DNA of 64,000 nucleotides. Source: Gonapodya sp. JEL0774. Its lineage: Eukaryota; Monoblepharomycota; Monoblepharidomycetes; Monoblepharidales; Gonapodyaceae. This document shows, in pieces, positions 57,122-64,000 of the stretch (positions are counted from its first letter, which is position 1; each line of letters begins with the position of its first letter). A model generated the notes under the pieces. It did not search any database. It saw only the letters and a program-made list of their open reading frames with translations, and was not told the DNA's origin. The position numbers were made by a program, and so were the translations under genes. The stretch lies in the NCBI GenBank assembly GCA_027604505.1, contig JADIIX010000032.1, positions 1 through 64,000 on the forward strand, given 5' to 3'.

Positions 57122-60100
57122 TTACAAAACCGATCTCGCCTCCGTTGTACTAACTTCATCTCTTCCATCACTGTTTCCCGGCGTCCTGTATACGTATGCA
57201 ATTAGCAAGGTTACATCGTCCAGTTTGCCGCCAAAATGCAAATGGCCGGCCCTCCTTGCGTTCCTCGCAAACGGACTCGGCTTCCTTGCATTGCGGGCCG
57301 CGTCCCGCGCGTCCTCGCAAAGCTGACGAGCGGCCCTTAAGAGGCGCGAGTCTAAATCTCGGGCTCGAGTGTGTATGGGAGTGGTAAGGAGAGGACCCGC
57401 AGCAGGAGCAACCTGGGGCTGTTGAAGTGCGGGGTCGCCGAGATCTTTTGCGTCGAACTCAAACGGGAGAGATGAAGAGGAGGTGGATGAGGTGGAGGAG
57501 ACGGAAGAACTGCTGGGAGAGCCGGGGGGGGAAAGAGTTGGGGGCTGACTCGCATTTGGAGATGCACCCCAGCCAGGTCCAAAGCCATCCAAAGACTGCC
57601 GCAGACGATCTATGATCTACCGGATGGGAGCTCAAGGCGTAAGTTAATTTGAGAAGGCAGCACTACTTTTGGAGACTCACCTCCTCCTCCCACAAATTAT
57701 CCCACACCCCATCCGTTCCCACCACAATCACATCACCCTCCCTCAAGCCTCCCTCAAATTCCTCTGTAATCGCATCTGCCGGAGAGTCCACAATATTCGT
57801 CGGGTCATTCCTCATAGCAGGAGGGAGGACAGACAACTGATATGGTGCGTTAAAGTAGTGCTGCAGATCGGTGGTACGGAAAGGGATATGGAATGGGAGA
57901 ATGGGGGGCACAACTTGCGGCTCTCCAGGAGAAGTAGAGAGTGGTGTCGGTGGGTACGTTACATCAATAGGGGGTGGGCTTGGCCTGATCACAATGGCCC
58001 CACTGTCACCTAAATTTGTCGTCCTCATGATGCCTTGCACCTTGTCCACCGCAACAATGCATGCCGTCGAGGAGCCTGCCTCGACGCGTCCTTCCTCAAC
58101 CACACGGCGGTACCCCTCGGCCAACACCCTCTCAGGGTCAATCGAAGACGTAACGTCATCCATGGTTTTGGACACCTCCTGACAGCAGTTCATAAGGTCC
58201 CACGCGAACAACGAGGGATCAACGCCAAGAGACGTCCAACCACCGACACCATCAGCTGGAATGGTTATGAAGTGGTAAGGAAGTGGTTCACCATCGAAAA
58301 CAGTTGCATTAATTGCACCCGCACAACACCCACCAACACCCAACGCCCAGCATCCCTTCCCCTCGTACGCATAGTATGCGTCTTCGCCACAGTCCTCTCT
58401 ACAAATGGCAGGAAGGCGGTCTGCAGCACGGGGATTTTTCGGTTTGCAAGCTGCAGCAACCCTGTAGCACGGGCGTGTGTCACGAGATAATTTCAAGGGT
58501 GGACAGCATTGGTGAACCAAGAGCACACCACTGAATCATCTAGGAAACGTCAACACACCTCAAATCCCAATAATACCCCTCTCCTGCCCCATCCACTTCA
58601 TCCACCGCACTAATCAAGCTCCCCATAGCCAATCCCCCACCCGAGACTCCCACTGATGCTGACAACGGCAAATCCTCGTCACCGAAATCCTCGCCTTCCA
58701 CCACGGCGGACATGGGCTCTGCAATCTTGACGTCCAAAACTGCCGGAGCTTCCACGGCAAACGGCACCGGTGGGGGAACATGCAGTTGAATCTGCCCATG
58801 CACCGCAAGTGCCGGAACTGGCGATTCAAATTCAATCGGCTGGTGATCACCAATGACTCCTTGCCCGGAAGTGCCGGGTTCGTCAAGATTCACATCCTCA
58901 AACAGCGCTTTTGCTTCTTCCGGGCCGGACGCTGCCACCGCTGCTTCCACCGACAAAAGCTCTTCTTCTTCCATGCTAAGACCTGTGTGGCCTCGGACAC
59001 CCTCAAAAGCTCTGAGAGGACTCTCCCCTCTAATCGGGGTTGGTGGTACGTCATCCGGATGTGTCACCTCGGGGTAATTTGGCGGGATCGGAATGTGGGT
59101 TGGGGGTGTGTGGGGAGGAACATGAAGATGGGACACAGGATGAGGAGGGAAGTGCTGGTCAAGGTCCATAGCGTCAGCAGCAGGGGCGGCGACTGCATGA
59201 GAGGTGGTGGCATGAGGCGGGGTATTCTCCACGCCTTCCATTGGGCTTGCACCAGAGTCATCATCAAAAGAGGGCTGCGCCGGCCCTGCCAATGTCTCAG
59301 AGACTGCACCGGAGACCTTTGATGGCTCCAACTCTGCCGATGATTCAGCAGCGGCGACGGGCTCAGCATGCTCAACCTCCGCTTCCGTCTCCACCTCCAG
59401 CTCGGCTTCCGCTTCGCTCTCGTGTCCACCATCAAAAACTGTGCTCTCTGACGTTTCTGTTCCATCGCTACTGCTACCGGTGGAGCCAGAATCATGGGCC
59501 GTGGCAGTTAAATCTTCTACTTGAGTAGTTGTGGAGAGCGTAGATTTACCAGGCGATCCTTTCGCAGCTGAAGGAGACGGAGGTCGGGGAGTGGAAGGTG
59601 TGCTAGGTGTTGAAGGGCTTGGGGGCGTAGGAGAGCTCGTGGCCGGCCGGGAGATCGGTCGAGTTGAGGGAGAAGCGTGGAGTTGCGAGAGTGCGGAAGT
59701 GAGAGAGGAAACGGGTCGTGCTGGTGGGCTGTGGGGCAGGGGCGGACGACAGATGCAAGTTGAGAGTCAGGATTGGGTTAACGAGAGTCCACAGATGGCT
59801 CCCCGCATGTAAGACTCAAATCAGACCCATTCAAGCCACCATCACACCAATCATCAAGGGCATCACATCGAGGACCATTCAAAGGGCATGCCCGCACTTT
59901 CCCATGCATGCCAGGTGCACATCTACCACGATAGTCTCGGAGTGCTTCCATATGTTACAGCCAACAATCCTCAAATCGTGTTGATTGAACTGCAACTCAG
60001 TCAGTGCGCTATGAGAACCAAACGACCGAGGGCCGAGGACTATTGCAGATGCAACTGTGTCTCGACCAGACCCAACGAGATGAATCGATTGCGTTTCCAA

Positions 60101-60562
60101 GCCCGTCAAAACACGTCTAGCCAATACAACCAACGCGTGTCTCGGGTTCGCTAGAGGTTGGTGGCGGCACCTTGTCCAGCATTCCGAATCAACCCACCTC
60201 GTGTCTGCCATCTGTCTAGCGAGTGCTGATACGCCTACCACTGCTGTAGCAAGGGCCTGGGTGAACGCGACCGTCGGTTGCGCTCGTGCCGAGGCTGGTG
60301 CAGAGGCGGACGATGTGGAAGAGGGGGGTGATGAAGAAGCGAGGGCCGAAGTAAGAGGTAAAGACGTGTTGGATCCTGCGACGGTGACTGTATGAGAGGC
60401 AGGTGACAGCGGGTGAGGTTCCCAAATGTGCATATCCACGGGTGAAGGAGAATTGAAGGCTGAGAGGTGACTTTGAGATCGTACAACAGGAAATGGGGCG
60501 AGACGATAGCGTGCGATGCAAGTCGAGCGTGCAGCGAGCAAAGATATTCGAATCAGACGCAT
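57122..60562 (-). CDS. PTC7-like PP2C protein phosphatase with long disordered insert
   Basis: Exons on the minus strand 60562-60198, 59728-58559, 58461-57681 and 57616-57122 sum to 2811 nt, 936 residues. The N-terminus (MRLIRISLLAARS...RYRLA) looks like a mitochondrial targeting peptide. Then come about 400 residues rich in Pro, Ser, Glu and Ala. The catalytic domain has CGEDAYYAYEGKG, PADGVGGWTSLGVDPSLFAWDLM, GSSTACIVAVD, TTNLGDSGAIVIR, GDVIVVGTDGVWDNLWEEE and GGKLDDVTLLIAYV, which include the metal-binding Asp residues. PTC7 relatives dephosphorylate mitochondrial proteins with Mg/Mn. Two further disordered inserts lie inside the domain. Intron 1 (469 nt) is unusually long, and its own frame stays open for about 100 codons, so exon 1 may be longer than drawn. 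Confidence 0.8.
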
Positions 60563-61931
60563 GGGATTACAGAGAACGCCATTGGTGGGAAGTGAGGAAA
60601 GGTGAGGGATGTGCGAGAAGGAGAGCGATGTGGGGTTAAGGAAGGTGGGACAACAACGTTAGCCGAATCTGTGATAAATTGAAGATCCATATCGTCGTCA
60701 GAGTTGCTTGGAAAGTTTGCCCTGATGCTGGAGATGTGCCTCCACAATCCACTGCTAAGTATACGAAACCACCGCGCTCTGCAAGAAACCTCCCTCCTCT
60801 AACCTCGAAATCAAGTCCCGATTGCAAATTCAAGCATTATTTGATTTACCAAGACCGGCGATTTCCCGTAAATCTGGGCGTCCTGAAATTCCGGTGTTTC
60901 CGCTCGTCCCTTTAAACTCCCCGCCCGCTCGCATCTGTTTCACAGCACTCCACGGGGTCTGCGCACCTGCACACCTCGAATCGCTCTCCGTTTTAGAAGT
61001 CCGACCAGATGCTACTTTTCCCCGCCGTGTTCCGACTTTTGAGAGCACCCACCCTCACGCCTCGCTGAAAAAAGTGACAAAACGAGGCACCGCCTTGTTC
61101 TTGTCAGCACAAGTGAATCGTCTTCCATACCGCCATCGCAGTTTTCCTCCACTGTTTTTCGCGTCCCTTAGACACTTACCCGTGCTGCCAGTCCTCGTCA
61201 AACCGTGGATTTGGACAAGAGGCACTCGGAGGACTTGTTGAGGGCTGGACGACCCGTGCACAGAGAGCGCTGCTGGATGAACAACACCGTTGATTTCTCT
61301 CCAATTTACGGTCTGACTATTATGGAAATTGCAGGAAATGATCAGCCTCCGTTATTTGAAATTCGAATACTGCGCGCAAGGCAACGGGAGACGATTGTTT
61401 GGATCAGCGTTCCCAGCATATGTAGCGTGAAGCCTGAACATACTTCTCATGAGCTTCAACGCTATTAAATATCTGGGAAATTGGTCCAACTCTCATAGTT
61501 TTTGTTAACTGCATTTGTTCGCTCGGTCTTGTCCAAGCCGTCCCGTCCCAGCCACAAGAAGAATAAGGCCGGACCCCACCACAGATGATCGAAAGGATCC
61601 CTGGAGAGAACCATTTGTGTTAAAAACCACTTGAGTGGGGGGTGCACAAACCCTTTTGGAAGAACACACTGAAATCAGTAGAATGTGGTTGTTCTTATTC
61701 GCTACTCGAAGCCGGGACGTGTCTCAGGTCGTGAGTTATTATAAACGTGGGGTATGCAATAGTATCGATGGATCAATTTGGATCAATTATATGAAATTTC
61801 TACCTCTCCCGAAGTACAAAAAAAATTATGGTCCCAGTATTACCCCATAACGAGTACAAAAGTCAGTTGCAAGATCCGGAGGCCAGTCGGCGAAACATCT
61901 TGCTGGACCGCCCCGCACGGATCATGCCCGT
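60563..61931. other. intergenic, no gene recognised
   Basis: The upstream region of the phosphatase gene and the 3' side of the permease gene. A plus-strand frame at 60822-61241 has no domain and is not supported. Confidence 0.45.
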
Positions 61932-64000
61932 TTAGTGGGCGTGCACGCGGGACTCAATTTCTGTGCCCTCCTCGGCCTCAGGGAGGACAAGGTTGAGGAA
62001 GATCGCAATAAATCCACTGATGCAGTAACCAGTAGAAACCTTATTGAGAAGAAGAACGTCCACACACACACAGAATCAGAGTGTTAATGTCAGGATCCCG
62101 AGAATCGCATGAAGTGTCAACTCACAACAATGCTAATAGCGTCGAGGAAGCCTTTGAGTGCCGTGTTGTCGCCAGCGTACGTGAAGAAATAAGTAAACCA
62201 GCTCGGCTTTCGAACAAACAAAAATGTTAGACGGCGCACACAAGACTTCAATGCGTCACTACGACCAATGTCTCACCACAAGAATAACTCCCAGACCGAT
62301 GCAGAAGGAACACGAAGCTTTGTACAAAGTTTGAATCAGACGGGGCACTTGAATAACATGATCTGAGAGAATTTCTCACCAATGAACCTCTGTCTACGAG
62401 TCCACTTGCAGTATGCAACTATACCACGGTTCACCAGGTAAGATTCGGGTCCTTGCGAACGGTGGGATCGGAACGAATGCCGCTACTCACGGATACGGAT
62501 GCCAGAAACCGCGACACTGCAGAACAGGAAGCTGGTCATTCCACCAAGAACCTGATGTAACAGTAGTGAACGGTGAGTACAAAATCATATGGTAGCCATA
62601 TTCAGCCAGAGAATCTGCAGGAAACCGCAACTCACCGCGTCAGGCATTGCGGTAATGCTGGCAGAAGAACGGACGGATGAGATCGAAGACGACGTCATCT
62701 CAAAACGGCGAGTGATTTTCAAACTCACAATGCTGCAAACTTGGAAAAGACTCCGGCAAGAATAAGCCAGAAGCAGCACCAGTAACCGGCTTGTCGGTTA
62801 GCGCACTTAGTGAGCGCGATGACACCGTTGTTCTTTTCCACACACAGATCGAGGTTAGTATTGCTCCAAAACACAGTTTTCAAACGATTTTGGCTCACCT
62901 GTGCAAATGTCGTGACAGGAGCGTTGGTGAACAAGGTTGAGAGGAAGGCAGCAAGTCCGTCTGCAAGCAATCCCCCACGGATTCGCTTCTCGAAAGCCGG
63001 ACCCTCAACCTCGACGTTCGACACATCACACGTGGCGGTTACGTCACCAATGTTCTCCAAGGTCAGAACAATGAAAACGAATAAGCAAGGCTGCAAAAGC
63101 GAGCACTTTAGCGTTATTCCAGTTTTGCGGAAACTCGATTGAAGTGAAACAAACCAATATCAGAGGCGCATTTATGGAAATGGGGAATGTTTTGACCCAG
63201 AGGAACGTGACAGACGGCGCAGCGTTGATTCCCGCGGTTGTAATGTATCCGGTTGCTGCAGCAATCTGTGTGACAATGGTGATTGGGTAGTTTGATGTGA
63301 ATGACATCTGGACCTGCAATCCCATTGCATGCGAGGGAACTTACAATGTAGCCCACGGCAAGACCAAGCACCACAGACGCACTCTTCATAAAGGGCGATC
63401 CGAATACCTATAAGAACGCAGAACGATCAATTATTATTTCACGATCTCACCGAGCACATCAGTCTGGGCACTTACCTCAATGAGAATAATCGTGACCCAT
63501 ACACTGAAGCCCAGACCGATCCAGTTTGAGTGTCCCCAGGGAACAGCTGTGCGAGAAGCAAATGCTCAGCAAAAATTAATACCGCAGAAGACTGTCGGCT
63601 TGCACCATACCGTTTGGGGCGGAAATGTTGGGACATTTAGAGAAGAATCCCGTAGCAGGGCGGGCGAGGCAAGGACCCGCACCACCGGCCCAGTACTATT
63701 AAGAGATCGATGCATCGTCGAGAAATAAAGCTGTTATGCGAACAGTGCTTCACATACCTTCATTCCGGTACCGGTGAGTTCAACACCAACGAGAGTCAAG
63801 ACGATACCCGACACAAGGGGTGGGAAGACTTTCTTGATGACCTTGGGGGGAAGTTGAGAGAGTGCGACCTCGATCCTGAGTGGGGGAGGTTTTCAGCAAA
63901 TGAGAAAGGTGATCACTAGAGTCCGTTCATGGGAATCCTCCTTACCAGCAGCACAGCATACACGTTCCAAGGAAGGCACCCTGATCGATGGCAGGTGAGT
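61932..64000 (-). CDS. NCS2-family xanthine/uric acid permease (UapA-like), 5' part beyond the window
   Basis: The stop is at 61932-61934; the N-terminus lies past 64000. Spliced pieces on the minus strand include PPLVSGIVLTLVGVELTGTGM, ENIGDVTATCDVSNVEVEGPAF, GGLLADGLAAFLSTLF and NAPVTTFAQ. The NAT signature QNNGVIALTK is split by an intron after its Gln, with NNGVIALTK at 62806-62832. Then follow VLGGMTSFLFCSVAVSGIRI, PSWFTYFFTYAGDN and YCISGFIAIFLNLVLPEAEEG. This is the order of fungal UapA/UapC, proton-coupled plasma-membrane importers of xanthine and uric acid. The gene has many short introns; I did not fix every boundary. The C-terminus ends with a short acidic tail. Confidence 0.85.

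Noticed and set aside
56685-57326. 213-codon plus-strand frame
   Set aside because: Overlaps the terminal PP2C exon (KLDDVT motif) in antisense; upstream half is low-complexity.
59879-60197. Continuation of the phosphatase leader exon frame past 60198
   Set aside because: Phase and the acceptor at 59729 favour an intron. Recorded as uncertain, since the frame stays open for about 100 codons.
1-64000. Search for CRISPR arrays, tRNA genes, rRNA, complete LTR or DNA transposons
   Set aside because: No regularly spaced palindromic repeats, no convincing tRNA B-box and cloverleaf, and no reverse transcriptase, integrase or transposase motif was found by reading. The RNase H at 2342-3480 stands alone.

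Overview
The window is nuclear DNA of a filamentous basidiomycete, most likely an Agaricomycete. Genes are packed on both strands and cut by many short GT-AG introns (mostly 45-95 nt). The gene set is fungal: a Git3-like 7TM receptor, an LCL3-type nuclease, a syntaxin-18/Ufe1 SNARE, F-box-like proteins, and a chitin-binding RlpA-like secreted protein. I rebuilt exon structures by eye from reading frame, splice signals and conserved motifs. For most genes the exon lengths sum to a multiple of three, a useful internal check. No species is claimed.

Layout. 0.7-6 kb: secreted aldose 1-epimerase (+), RNase H-like protein (-), 7TM receptor (+). 6-8.2 kb: no gene recognised. 8.2-15 kb: VOC metalloenzyme (+), CocE/NonD-type hydrolase (+), Ufe1/syntaxin-18 SNARE (+). 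15-18 kb: 18-exon MFS anion/vitamin-type transporter (-). 18-19.5 kb: no gene. 19.5-21.7 kb: TMEM135-like membrane protein (+). 22.1-30.7 kb: four genes on the minus strand (LCL3-like nuclease, S9 prolyl-oligopeptidase-family peptidase, SfsA-domain protein, PX-domain membrane protein). 30.9-38.1 kb: ZNRD2/SSSCA1-type zinc-ribbon protein (+), a tandem pair of F-box-like paralogues (+), beta-lactamase-family serine hydrolase (+). 38.3-46 kb: 1-Cys peroxiredoxin (+), F-box protein with Cys-rich tail (+), and two poorly resolved minus-strand hypotheticals. 46.5-49.4 kb: SP-RING (MIZ) SUMO-ligase-like protein (+). 50.5-52.2 kb: secreted protein with three hevein domains and a double-psi beta-barrel (+). 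52.6-56.4 kb: two decayed paralogues (-). 57.1-60.6 kb: PTC7-like PP2C phosphatase (-). 61.9-64 kb: xanthine/uric-acid (NCS2) permease (-), cut by the window end.

The genes do not form one pathway. I see no biosynthetic cluster, no intact transposon, no CRISPR array and no recognisable tRNA. The most notable signals are architectural: three internal microexons of 5-9 nt that each carry a family motif; a tandem F-box-like pair with a sharply bounded near-identical 5' block; a 76-bp tandem duplication across a stop codon; a pair of decaying paralogues; and a triple-hevein/RlpA-like secreted protein.
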